64,000 nucleotides of DNA from Truepera sp. Its GTDB lineage: Bacteria > Deinococcota > Deinococci > Deinococcales > Trueperaceae. Position 1 is the first letter of the stretch, and the number at the start of each line of letters is the position of its first letter. The stretch covers positions 26,242-90,241 of the forward strand of contig JAGXSJ010000137.1 in assembly GCA_018333895.1 (NCBI GenBank), given 5' to 3'. Below the pieces are notes generated by a model. It saw only the letters and a program-made list of their open reading frames with translations, searched no databases and was not told the origin of the DNA. Position numbers and translations under genes: made by a program. Positions 1 to 8,751 of the stretch are shown here, piece by piece.

Positions 1-1308
1 GATCGCTGGCATAGCGGGCTGTGGCAACTTCCGGCCACAGGCGGCGAGGCAGCCCTGATGATAGACAGCAGCCAGATGGTAAGTGATGTAGCGCCCTCAC
101 CAGACGGCGCCGGGCTAGCTCTGATGGCGCCCGCCGAACCCGGCAACTTGGCCAGCCCGGTAGGCTTGTGGCTCTGGCAGGGTGGCCGCTTAAGTCTGCT
201 AACCGGCGAGCTCGACGCGCAGCCCGGCATCGGCGGTGACAGCCGCTACGGCGACTCCCCCAACCGGCCCGCCTGGTCGGAGGACAGCCGCAGCCTAGTC
301 ATCAACGTCAATCGGGCTGGACGAAGCGCGCTTAGCCGTGTGTCGCTAGCGAGCGGCAACATCCGGGCGCTGCACAGCGGCGACCGAGCGGTGACGGCGT
401 TTAGCTATGCCGCCGGACGCCTGGCGTTCCTAGCCGAGACACCGAGTCGGCCTGGCGAGCTGTTCACCCTGGGGCGCGGGCGCGAAACGCAGCTCAGTCA
501 GGTCAACACCGACTTTGTAGCGCGCTACCGCCTGGCCGAGGCTACCGAGCACACCACCCGTGCCGAGCGCGGCCCTCGACTGACTTACTGGACCCTAGCG
601 CCGCGCAAGCCTCGTAAGGATAAGGCGCTGGTGTTGCAGGTTCACGGCGGGCCTCATACCAACTACGGCTACGGCTTTTACTTCGAGTTTCAACTGCTCG
701 CAGCACGCGGCTATACCGTGGCCTACGGCAACCCGCGCGGCAGCACCAGCTACGGCAGCGGCTTCGCCCAGAGCATCCTGGGCGGCTATGGCACCATAGA
801 CTCCGCCGACGTGCTGGCCATAGCCGACTCGGCCCGCGCAAGCCACACCGACTCCGAGGCTCCCATCCATCTAGCGGGTGGCAGCTACGGCGGCTTCATG
901 ACCAACTGGCTGATCACTCAGACCGCAGTCTTCCGCTCAGCAGTGACGCAGCGTTCGATCTGTAACTGGCTGAGCTTTTATGGTACCTCCGATATCGGCT
1001 ACCGCTTTAGCGAATATGAAGTGGGCGGTAATCCCTGGGCTGATACCGACAAGCTCTGGGCGCAGAGTCCACTTAAACACGTTGCCAACGTCACCACTCC
1101 GCTCTTGATTATCCACTCCGAGGAAGACCACCGCTGCCCAATCGAGCAGGCCGAGCAGTTCTATATCGCCCTTAAGCGGATCGGCAAGGCCGAGGTCCGC
1201 TTCATCCGCTTCCCCGATGAGTGCCACGAGCTATCGCGCTCGGGGCGGCCTGATAGACGAATAGAGCGTCTCAAGGCAATTGTGGACTGGTTCGAAACTC
1301 ATCCCTGA
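1..1308 (+). CDS. S9-family prolyl oligopeptidase / acylaminoacyl peptidase (5' end truncated by window edge)
   Basis: Frame is open from base 1. Contains HGGPHTNYGYGF, GGSYGGFMTNW (nucleophile motif) and a C-terminal DECHELSRSGRPDRR typical of S9 peptidases. Confidence 0.9.
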   Translation, partial: DRWHSGLWQLPATGGEAALMIDSSQMVSDVAPSPDGAGLALMAPAEPGNLASPVGLWLWQGGRLSLLTGELDAQPGIGGDSRYGDSPNRPAWSEDSRSLVINVNRAGRSALSRVSLASGNIRALHSGDRAVTAFSYAAGRLAFLAETPSRPGELFTLGRGRETQLSQVNTDFVARYRLAEATEHTTRAERGPRLTYWTLAPRKPRKDKALVLQVHGGPHTNYGYGFYFEFQLLAARGYTVAYGNPRGSTSYGSGFAQSILGGYGTIDSADVLAIADSARASHTDSEAPIHLAGGSYGGFMTNWLITQTAVFRSAVTQRSICNWLSFYGTSDIGYRFSEYEVGGNPWADTDKLWAQSPLKHVANVTTPLLIIHSEEDHRCPIEQAEQFYIALKRIGKAEVRFIRFPDECHELSRSGRPDRRIERLKAIVDWFETHP

Positions 1309-1402
1309 CACCGCTTAGGCTATTCGGTCGGGTTTGCGTTCCTCCCTGACTAATCAACCTGAGAGCAGTCAGATTCCTGACACCAATTGGATTTGGCCTA
1401 AA

Positions 1403-2224
1403 TTACCGGCTGCTACCGAGGAGTAGGCCGCGCTGCAGGTGGCGCTGCAGGTAGAGGAATAGGAGTACGGCCGGCAGCGTGGCCGTCAACGTCGCTGCCA
1501 TCACCTGTTGCCACTCGACAACGTATCGCCCGCCGACAGCAGAGAAGATCGCTATGGGCAAGGTATAGTTCTCAACCGAACGCAAGAGCGTCAGCGCCAA
1601 CACGAATTCGTTCCACACCCAGATGAAGGTGAAGAGGGAGGTGACGGCGATAGCGGGGAGCGCCAGTGGCAAGAAGATGTAGCGGATGCTCTGCAAGCGG
1701 TTAGCGCCGTCGACCAGAGCAGCCTCCTCAAGCTCCGTGGGCAGGGCCTCGAAGTAGCGATAGAGCATCCAGGTAGCAAAGGCGATATTGAAAGCAGCGT
1801 AGACCAGGATGATCGCCAGTAAGGTATCGAGGAGGTTGAACTGCACCATCGCCCGGAAGATGCCCACCACCAGCACGAAAGGTGAGAGCATCTGGGTGAC
1901 AAGGAGATACTGCTGAAAAACCCCTTTGCCCCAAAACGCGTAGCGGGCCATGGCGTAGGCTGCAAACACACTCACCGCCAACACCAGCAAGCTTGCCAAG
2001 GCAGTCACTATCAGGCTCGTGAGCAGCGCGTTCCCAATGTTTAGCGCGTCCCACATGGCGGTGAAGTTCTCCCAGGCAAACCTGCTCGGCAACCACCGCG
2101 GTGGGAAAGAAAAGACTTCGGCCCTAGGTTTTAGAGCGGTAGAGAGCATGACAGCAAAGGGGAAGAGGATTACCAGGGCCAAAGGGGCAAGCAGGAGCCA
2201 GTAGATGAAGCTGCGCTTAAGCAC
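1403..2224 (-). CDS. Carbohydrate ABC transporter permease (MalG-like)
   Basis: Multiple TM segments and EAA-type motif EEAALVDGANRLQSIRYIFLPLALPAI; operon with second permease and SBP. Confidence 0.92.
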   Translation of the reverse strand: MLKRSFIYWLLLAPLALVILFPFAVMLSTALKPRAEVFSFPPRWLPSRFAWENFTAMWDALNIGNALLTSLIVTALASLLVLAVSVFAAYAMARYAFWGKGVFQQYLLVTQMLSPFVLVVGIFRAMVQFNLLDTLLAIILVYAAFNIAFATWMLYRYFEALPTELEEAALVDGANRLQSIRYIFLPLALPAIAVTSLFTFIWVWNEFVLALTLLRSVENYTLPIAIFSAVGGRYVVEWQQVMAATLTATLPAVLLFLYLQRHLQRGLLLGSSR

Positions 2225-3101
2225 GAGACTCCCCCCGTCGGGTTAGCAAGGCGAAAAGGACGCTAATGGCCAGCAGGATGGCGAACATGATCAGTGACAG
2301 CGTCGCCGCCACGTCGAGGTCGCCAAAGCGAAAGGCGAGCTTATAGAGATAGGTGACCAGGATATCGGTGGTATTGGCCGGCCCGCCCTCGGTAAGCACC
2401 CAAATGATGGGAAAGGAGTTGAAGACGTAGATGACGTTGAGGATCACCGCCAGGTTAAAAAACGGCTTAAGCAGCGGCAAGGTGATGTAACGAAAAAGCG
2501 GCAGGCCGGTGGCGCCATCGACCCTGGCAGCATCGTAGATTTCGCCGGGCACGGAGGACAAACCCCCTAAAAACACCGTTACCGTAAAGGGGATCGAGAC
2601 TAGAATGCCGATCCCGATAGCTATTGGAAATGAGGTCTGGGCAGTAGCCAACCATACAATCGGAGCGTTGATGAGGCCCAGGTCCATGAGTGTCGCGTTC
2701 AGTAGTCCGTGCTGGCCGCTCAGCGCCCAACGCCAGACGATGGCCGTCATAGCGAGCGACACAGCCCAGGGCAAGAGGATGATGGTGCGAGCAATGCCGC
2801 GGCCAATAAATGGCTCGTTCAAGATCAGCGCAACCGGTAGCGACAGGAGTACTGTGCCAACAACGATGCCGAAGGTCCAGACCAGCGTTCGGTAAAGGCT
2901 GGGAGCGAAGAGGGGATCACGCAAAAGATCGCTGAAGTTCTGCAAGCCGACGAACTGCTGGAGCATCCCAAAGCGATTGACCTCGTGAAGTGACATCCGC
3001 ACCAGGTCGTAGACCGGATACCCTAGCGCAAAAAGGGTGAGCGCTAGGCTGGGGGCTAGCAGGAGATACGGGATAAGGCGGTTTAATTTGAAAAGTCGCA
3101 T
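2217..3101 (-). CDS. Carbohydrate ABC transporter permease (MalF-like)
   Basis: EAA motif YDAARVDGATGLPLFRYITLPLLKP; overlaps downstream permease gene. Confidence 0.92.
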   Translation of the reverse strand: MRLFKLNRLIPYLLLAPSLALTLFALGYPVYDLVRMSLHEVNRFGMLQQFVGLQNFSDLLRDPLFAPSLYRTLVWTFGIVVGTVLLSLPVALILNEPFIGRGIARTIILLPWAVSLAMTAIVWRWALSGQHGLLNATLMDLGLINAPIVWLATAQTSFPIAIGIGILVSIPFTVTVFLGGLSSVPGEIYDAARVDGATGLPLFRYITLPLLKPFFNLAVILNVIYVFNSFPIIWVLTEGGPANTTDILVTYLYKLAFRFGDLDVAATLSLIMFAILLAISVLFALLTRRGESRA

Positions 3102-3151
3102 GATACTTAGGAGCCGGCGGCAAGGATGGTCTTACCGCCGGACAACCGGTG

Positions 3152-4360
3152 CTATCTACCGAGGATACGGTTAATCTGCTCTGCTGCTTCGTTGAGTGCC
3201 TGTTCCGGCGGTGCCTGCTCTAGGTAGACGAGTTGCAGCGCCCGAACTGTAATGTCAGCAATCCTCTCCCACTCGGGGACGATCGGCGCGAAGCGAGCAT
3301 GGGGAAGCAGGTCGACAATTGTGCCAAGCCTCGGGTGTTCGGCAAAGTAGAGATCTTCGGCGACCGCCTTAAGGACCGGCAACATCCCCTCGCCCTGGGT
3401 GAAACGGAAGCGATACTCGGGCTGAAAGGCGAACTCCAGGAACTGCCAAGCCGCCTCTTTGGCCCGCGAAGTGCTGAACATCATAATCGTGTCTGTCACC
3501 CCCATGGTGGCCGGGCGCTCTTTGAAGGGGAGGGCTGCAACGCCGTAGTTAAGGTCAGGCGCCTCTGCAGCGAGATGGCCGATAAACCAGGGGCCAGTAA
3601 TCATCATCCCGAGGCGCCCTGCTTTGAAGAGCTCCTGCAGATCTTCGCGACCGTAGGCCGTCGGGCCTGGCTGGGTGAGACCGTCCCGGATCAGCTGGCG
3701 GTAAAACTCGGCAGCCGCTACCGCCTCCGGGCTGTTAATACCGCTCTGTCCGTCGTCGGTAAGGATATCCCCGCCAAAGGTCCAGAGGGCGTAGTACCAG
3801 TAGACGTCGGCTTCGATCTCCCCACCCTGCAAGCCAAAGCCAAACGCATCGGTCTCTTCTACGATGCGCCGGGCGGCTTCCCGAAGCTCATCCCAGCTTA
3901 CCGGCGGCTCCGTGATGCCTGCCGCTTCGAAAAGATCCTTGTTGTAGTAAAAGGCTCTAACGGACGCCGCCACCGGTAGGCCATAGGTCTTGCCGTCCAG
4001 GATAGACGGGGTAAGGAAAGCCTCGATGAACTGGCCTCTAAAAGCGTCGGTCATAAAGGCGTCTAGCGGCTCGGCCAGACCCTCTGCGACAAACTCGGCC
4101 AGCCAGCGGGTGCCGATGATCGAGATATCGGGCGCCCGCCCGCCCGCGATATCGGTGGTCAATCGCATGAAGAGAAGATCCCAGGGAACCACTTCGATGC
4201 GCACCTCGATATCCGGATGTGCGCGTTGAAAGTCCGCTGCAACGTCCTGAAAGAAGGGGCCGGTGAGGCCGCTGTATTCGGCAATCACCACTCTGAGCGA
4301 GGTTTGGGCCGCAGCGAGCCCCCACACCAGCAAAAACAGAACTACTAAAAGCCGCTTCAT
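3152..4360 (-). CDS. Extracellular sugar-binding protein of ABC transporter
   Basis: Signal peptide and SBP family 1 features (FQRAHPDIEVRIEVVPWDLLFMRLTTDIAGGRAPDI). Confidence 0.92.
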   Translation of the reverse strand: MKRLLVVLFLLVWGLAAAQTSLRVVIAEYSGLTGPFFQDVAADFQRAHPDIEVRIEVVPWDLLFMRLTTDIAGGRAPDISIIGTRWLAEFVAEGLAEPLDAFMTDAFRGQFIEAFLTPSILDGKTYGLPVAASVRAFYYNKDLFEAAGITEPPVSWDELREAARRIVEETDAFGFGLQGGEIEADVYWYYALWTFGGDILTDDGQSGINSPEAVAAAEFYRQLIRDGLTQPGPTAYGREDLQELFKAGRLGMMITGPWFIGHLAAEAPDLNYGVAALPFKERPATMGVTDTIMMFSTSRAKEAAWQFLEFAFQPEYRFRFTQGEGMLPVLKAVAEDLYFAEHPRLGTIVDLLPHARFAPIVPEWERIADITVRALQLVYLEQAPPEQALNEAAEQINRILGR

Positions 4361-4672
4361 GGTGTCTCCCTTTCCAGTATGGACGATATAACGATTGGTA
4401 GCGGAGCTGTCTCAGTCAGGCGCTTTGGACAACGCCACCTGCGACAACTTTCGGGCAACGCCTACTATCCCGTGACCTCCTCTCCGGCTTCTTGAGCCAG
4501 AAGCCAGCGCGACTTCAGCTATCCAGCAGGCCTCACCACCTCAAGGTGCCTCTTGACCATAACTGAACCTTAGGTTTAAGGATAGCGAACTTTTCTTGAA
4601 ATGTCAAGGTCACAAGTTGAACTTTTTTGATAATATATGATAGGATAGGGTGGATTGTAAAGGAGTGCTGCT

Positions 4673-4741
4673 ATGGACAGTAGCCTTGACGCCGCTGAGT
4701 TCACTTTTCAACCGCCTATGCCCAGGGCTCTAAACGGATGA
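4673..4741 (+). CDS. Putative 22-aa leader peptide MDSSLDAAEFTFQPPMPRALNG, ATGA-coupled to the downstream kinase
   Basis: ATG preceded by AAAGGAG Shine-Dalgarno; TGA stop overlaps the ATG at 4738. Confidence 0.5.
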   Translation: MDSSLDAAEFTFQPPMPRALNG

Positions 4742-5715
4742 GAACCCTCTTGGTTGTCAGTGGTGGCGATGCTCCCGGGGTGAATGCCGCGCTCTACCAT
4801 TACACGCGGGCTGCGGCTCTTAACGGCGATGAGGTTTTCGGCGCCATCGGGGCGTTCGAGGGTCTCCTGCAAGAGCAGCTCAAACCGCTCAGCCCACAGG
4901 AGCTGGATCCAGTGGTCGGTCAGGGTGGCAGCTATCTCCCTTCGAGTCGCGAACCGGTGCTTAAAGAGGCGTCCAACTGCGAGCGGCTAAAAGGCGTTCT
5001 GGAGCGACACTGCATCGACAACCTAGTGCTTTTCGGCGGTGACGGCACCTTAAGCAACCTGGCTGCCATCCTACAAAGCCTTAATATCGCCTGCCTCGGC
5101 ATTCCAGCGACCATCGACAACGACGTGCCGGGCAGCGAGCTAACCCTCGGCTTCGCGTCGGCGTGCAGCATGGCCCAGCAAATGATCGACGGATTACGGG
5201 CCACAGCTCGAGCCCTCCCCGGGCGCGCCTTTGCCGTCGAAGTGCTCGGGGGCCACACCGGCTTCCTGGCACTCGATATTGCCTATGCCGCAGGAGCGGA
5301 CGCTGTGCTCATCCCCGAATATGCTTATGACCTAGGGCGCATAGCCAAGCGCCTCCAAGACGCGGCCAGAACTTATCGCTACGGTCTGGTCATCTATTCG
5401 GAGGGGATTGGCGACAGCCAGCGCTTTACCCAAGCCATGCACGCACACGGGCTTCACGTGCGCAGCAGCAAACTCGGGCACGCCCAGCGGGGCGCACCGC
5501 CGGTCCACCAGGATCGCAAACTTGCCGCCGATATGGCGCTGCTGGCCTATCACACCCTCCAGCAGGGGGCACGCCAGGGCACAGTGTTAGTGCAACAGGG
5601 CAAGGTGCGCTTTCTCAGAACCACCGTCGCAACACTGCCCCGCCGCCTCCCCGAGCGCTCGCTTTATGAGCGCGTTAACGGGCTGCCAGCGGCACCCAGG
5701 GAGAACACCCGATGA
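4738..5715 (+). CDS. 6-phosphofructokinase family (ATP-PFK) sugar-phosphate kinase
   Basis: VSGGDAPGVNAAL, FGGDGTLSN and PATIDNDVPGSELTLGF motifs of the PfkA family. Confidence 0.9.
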   Translation: MRTLLVVSGGDAPGVNAALYHYTRAAALNGDEVFGAIGAFEGLLQEQLKPLSPQELDPVVGQGGSYLPSSREPVLKEASNCERLKGVLERHCIDNLVLFGGDGTLSNLAAILQSLNIACLGIPATIDNDVPGSELTLGFASACSMAQQMIDGLRATARALPGRAFAVEVLGGHTGFLALDIAYAAGADAVLIPEYAYDLGRIAKRLQDAARTYRYGLVIYSEGIGDSQRFTQAMHAHGLHVRSSKLGHAQRGAPPVHQDRKLAADMALLAYHTLQQGARQGTVLVQQGKVRFLRTTVATLPRRLPERSLYERVNGLPAAPRENTR

Positions 5716-6770
5716 GCGAATACCCCAACCACACCTATCAGGAGATCATGAGTCAACCCCAGTCCTGGCACGAGGCCCTGCAACGCTTCGAAGCCGCCAA
5801 GGAGGAGTTAGCTGCGTTATGGCAGCGCGAGCAGCTTGAGCGCGTCATCTTCACCGGCTGCGGCTCGACCTATTACCTGTCGCTGATGGGTGCACGCCTC
5901 TTTCAGCGTCTCACGGCTGTCCCCACCCAGGCTTATCCGGCCTCCGAACTAGTGCTCTTCCCTGACTCGGTCTATCTCAAGGCATCGCGAACGCTGCTAG
6001 TAGCGGTCTCGCGCTCCGGCAGCACCACCGAAACGGTCGCCGCGCTCAAGCTCTTTAAGGAGCTAAACCTCGGTCCAACCTTGACCCTAGGCTGTTACCG
6101 CGACAGCCCCTTAGCCCAGCAAGCAGACGTAGCCCTGATTGTGGACAGTGCTCGCGAGGCCAGCGTGGCGCAGACGCGCTCGTTCAGCAGCATGGCAGTG
6201 TTGGCACAGTGCCTAGCTCATTATCTGAGTCCAGAGCGGAGCATCGAACGACTGCTACCGTTGCCCGGAGCCTGCCAGCGGCTACTGGCGACCTACCAGG
6301 GGCTGGCTCAAGCCCTGGCTGAAGATGCCACCATCCAGCGTTTCTTCTTCCTGGGCACAGAAGCGCTTTATGGCCTTGCCTGCGAAGCCATGCTCAAGAT
6401 GAAAGAGATGTCGCTGAGTTACAGTGAGGCCTTTCACACGCTCGAGTTCCGGCACGGCCCCATGTCGATGGTGGATCCGAGCGCCTTAGTGATTGGCCTT
6501 GTCTCTGACAGCGCCCTGCTCCCTGAGCAAGCGGTGCTAAAGCAGATGCGCTGGCAAGGTGCCAGAACGCTAAGTATCAGTGAGGACGGCCTAGCTGAAG
6601 CGCAGTTCACGGTTGCGCTGCAATCAGGTATCCCTGAAACAGCCAGAGCCATCCTCTATCTGCCCGTTTTGCAGCTCTTGGCCTATTACCGGGCCTTGAG
6701 GAACGGCCAGAATCCCGATCAACCCGTTAATCTCGCGGCGGTCGTGACCCTGGATTCGCTGCTGGGCTAG
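5712..6770 (+). CDS. SIS-domain sugar isomerase/deaminase (AgaS/GlmS C-terminal-like)
   Basis: Two SIS-like halves: FTGCGSTYYLSLMGA and VAVSRSGSTTETVAALK; ATGA overlap with kinase. Confidence 0.88.
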   Translation: MSEYPNHTYQEIMSQPQSWHEALQRFEAAKEELAALWQREQLERVIFTGCGSTYYLSLMGARLFQRLTAVPTQAYPASELVLFPDSVYLKASRTLLVAVSRSGSTTETVAALKLFKELNLGPTLTLGCYRDSPLAQQADVALIVDSAREASVAQTRSFSSMAVLAQCLAHYLSPERSIERLLPLPGACQRLLATYQGLAQALAEDATIQRFFFLGTEALYGLACEAMLKMKEMSLSYSEAFHTLEFRHGPMSMVDPSALVIGLVSDSALLPEQAVLKQMRWQGARTLSISEDGLAEAQFTVALQSGIPETARAILYLPVLQLLAYYRALRNGQNPDQPVNLAAVVTLDSLLG

Positions 6771-6820
6771 GTGCTGAGCATAAGTGAGGGTTTATCAACC
6801 TAAGATTGGAGTCAGAGATC

Positions 6821-7807
6821 GTGCCAACACTCACCATCGGCAAATGGAACGGGCTGAAAAGGACAAGCAACGAAGCGGGCACTTTTAGTATTGTGGCCTT
6901 CGATCAGCGCGATAGCTATCGTCAGATGCTAGCGAGCAAAACCACCTATCGCGAAGCTGTCAAGATCAAGCAGGCGGTCGTTGAAGCGCTCTCGCCCTAT
7001 GCCAGCGCCTTCTTGCTTGATCCGGAGTACGGTCTAGAGCCGGCTCTCTACCTGCACCGTACCAGCGGATTGATCCTGGCGGTCGAGAAGAGCGGTTACA
7101 GTGGGGACGCGACCTACCGCCGCACTGAGCTCTACGCGCACTGGAATGTGGCCAAGATCAAGCTTGCTGGCGCGCAAGCCGTTAAGTTGCTGGTCTACTA
7201 TCACCCCAAGGCCGGTGCGCTAGCTAACGAGATCGAATCGCTCTCCGCAGACATTGCTGAACAGTGCAGAAACCACGACCTCTGCTACTTCCTTGAGCCG
7301 TTAATTTATAGCCTTGACCCGCGGCTGCCCAAAGCAAGCCCGGAGTTTGCCCGCCAGCGCCCTGAGCTAATTTGTGAGACCGCCACCAGGCTGGCGGCTA
7401 CCGGACCGGATGTGCTTAAGCTCGAGTTCCCGGTAGATGTGACCTTCGATCCTGATCAGTCGCGCTGGCGTGACGCTTGCGCAGCCCTGAGCGAAGCCTC
7501 GCCGGTGCCGTGGGTGCTCCTCAGCGCCGGCGTGGAGTTTGAGCTCTTTAAGCAGCAGCTCGAGCTCGCTTGTGCCGCTGGTGCCAGCGGCTTCCTGGCC
7601 GGACGGGCGATCTGGCAGGAGGGCGTTAGCATGAGCCCGGAGTCCCGGCAAACTTTTTTGACTAAGACAGCGGTACCGCGCCTCCACCAGCTGACGGAGA
7701 TCGTTAACGCTCATGCCCGGCCCTGGACGGCTTTCTTTTCCCCGGCACCTTTAGGGGAAGAAAGCGCCTTTGCCAAGTACGGCGCTTACAGCGGTTTTCA
7801 CAAATAA
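6821..7807 (+). CDS. Tagatose-1,6-bisphosphate aldolase (LacD-like)
   Basis: FDQRDSYRQML, LLDPEYGL, AVKLLVYYHP and CYFLEPLIY motifs. GTG start at 6821 preferred over the listed upstream TTG. Last residues and stop lie in a repeat element. Confidence 0.85.
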   Translation: MPTLTIGKWNGLKRTSNEAGTFSIVAFDQRDSYRQMLASKTTYREAVKIKQAVVEALSPYASAFLLDPEYGLEPALYLHRTSGLILAVEKSGYSGDATYRRTELYAHWNVAKIKLAGAQAVKLLVYYHPKAGALANEIESLSADIAEQCRNHDLCYFLEPLIYSLDPRLPKASPEFARQRPELICETATRLAATGPDVLKLEFPVDVTFDPDQSRWRDACAALSEASPVPWVLLSAGVEFELFKQQLELACAAGASGFLAGRAIWQEGVSMSPESRQTFLTKTAVPRLHQLTEIVNAHARPWTAFFSPAPLGEESAFAKYGAYSGFHK

Positions 7808-7909
7808 TGAGTCGCCTTAGCGCAGGTATCATCTCTGCAAAGGCGCCCTGGAGAACGATTCGCAGTCCTGCAAGCACCTGCAGGATCAAACCAGATGATA
7901 CCTGCTATA
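7788..7909 (+). repeat. TIR-bearing interspersed repeat (MITE-like), copy 1
   Basis: Perfect 13-bp inverted repeat GCAGGTATCATCT...AGATGATACCTGC; 113/116 nt identical to the copy at 63885-64000. Confidence 0.85.
7866..7885 (-). repeat. Small palindrome TCCTGCA-AGCACC-TGCAGGA nested in the TIR element
   Basis: 7-bp perfect stem, 6-nt loop; family core TCCTGC-R-AGYAYC-Y-GCAGGA. Confidence 0.85.
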
Positions 7910-7953
7910 AGTGAGCAACCGGCTCGCCAAAGGGGTAAGATCGGTTAACCATC

Positions 7954-8712
7954 ATGATCAAAGAAGATCGTCTCCACTATATCCTCAACCAGGTGCGCCA
8001 GAGCGGCAAGGGCATCGTGGGCGAGCTGAGCGCTGCGGCCGGGGTCAGCAACATCACGCTCAGACGCGACCTCAAAGAGCTCGCCGAGCAAGGTCTGATC
8101 CGCCGCGTTCATGGCGGCGTGGTCTATCCGGCGCAGTCACCGCAAGAGGCGCCGGTCATCCAGCGGATGAAAGAGAACCGAAGCTTCAAAGAGCGGATTG
8201 CCAAGGTTGCCTCAGCCCTGATCCAAGACGGCGAGTCTCTCTTCATCGGCTCTGGCTCGACCACGGCCCTGGTCGCTAGGGGGCTGAAGGGGCGGAGTCT
8301 AAGCGTTGTCACCAACGCCATTACGGTGGTTAATGAGCTAGCCGGCCAGGAAGGTGTCAACGTGGTGGTCTTGGGCGGCATGCTGCGGGCTTCTGAGCTA
8401 TCGATGCTCGGCCACATCACCGCACAGGCGCTCAAAGAAGTGCGCGTGAGCAAGGTGATTATTGGGATTCACGCCATCGATTTGCGCGCGGGGCTCACCA
8501 ACGACTACCTACCGGAGGTCTTGACCGATAGGGCGATTTTAGACCTCGGCTCCCAGGTGGTTCTGGTAGCTGACCATAGCAAGTTTGGCAAGGTCGCTTC
8601 GGCCTTCCTGGCCCCGTTAGAGCGACTTTCGACGGTGGTCACCGATGACCAGACCGATGCGGGGATGCTTTCGGCGCTACGCCAGCTAGGCATCACCGTG
8701 GTGCTCGCCTAG
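7954..8712 (+). CDS. DeoR-family transcriptional regulator
   Basis: N-terminal HTH (GELSAAAGVSNITLRRDLKELAEQGLIRRVHGGV) and DeoRC sensor domain (FIGSGSTTALVARGL). Confidence 0.95.
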   Translation: MIKEDRLHYILNQVRQSGKGIVGELSAAAGVSNITLRRDLKELAEQGLIRRVHGGVVYPAQSPQEAPVIQRMKENRSFKERIAKVASALIQDGESLFIGSGSTTALVARGLKGRSLSVVTNAITVVNELAGQEGVNVVVLGGMLRASELSMLGHITAQALKEVRVSKVIIGIHAIDLRAGLTNDYLPEVLTDRAILDLGSQVVLVADHSKFGKVASAFLAPLERLSTVVTDDQTDAGMLSALRQLGITVVLA

Positions 8713-8751
8713 GGCCGCGTGGTGCGTGATCTACCCAAGAGGCGCAGCGAT

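Noticed and set aside
1431-1460. GCTGCAGGTGGCGCTGCAGGTAG direct repeat
   Set aside because: Codon-level repetition at the C-terminus of the permease (LQRHLQRG), not a palindrome of the TCCTGC family.
3233-3979. 248-aa plus-strand ORF
   Set aside because: Antisense to the ABC binding-protein gene; no motifs.
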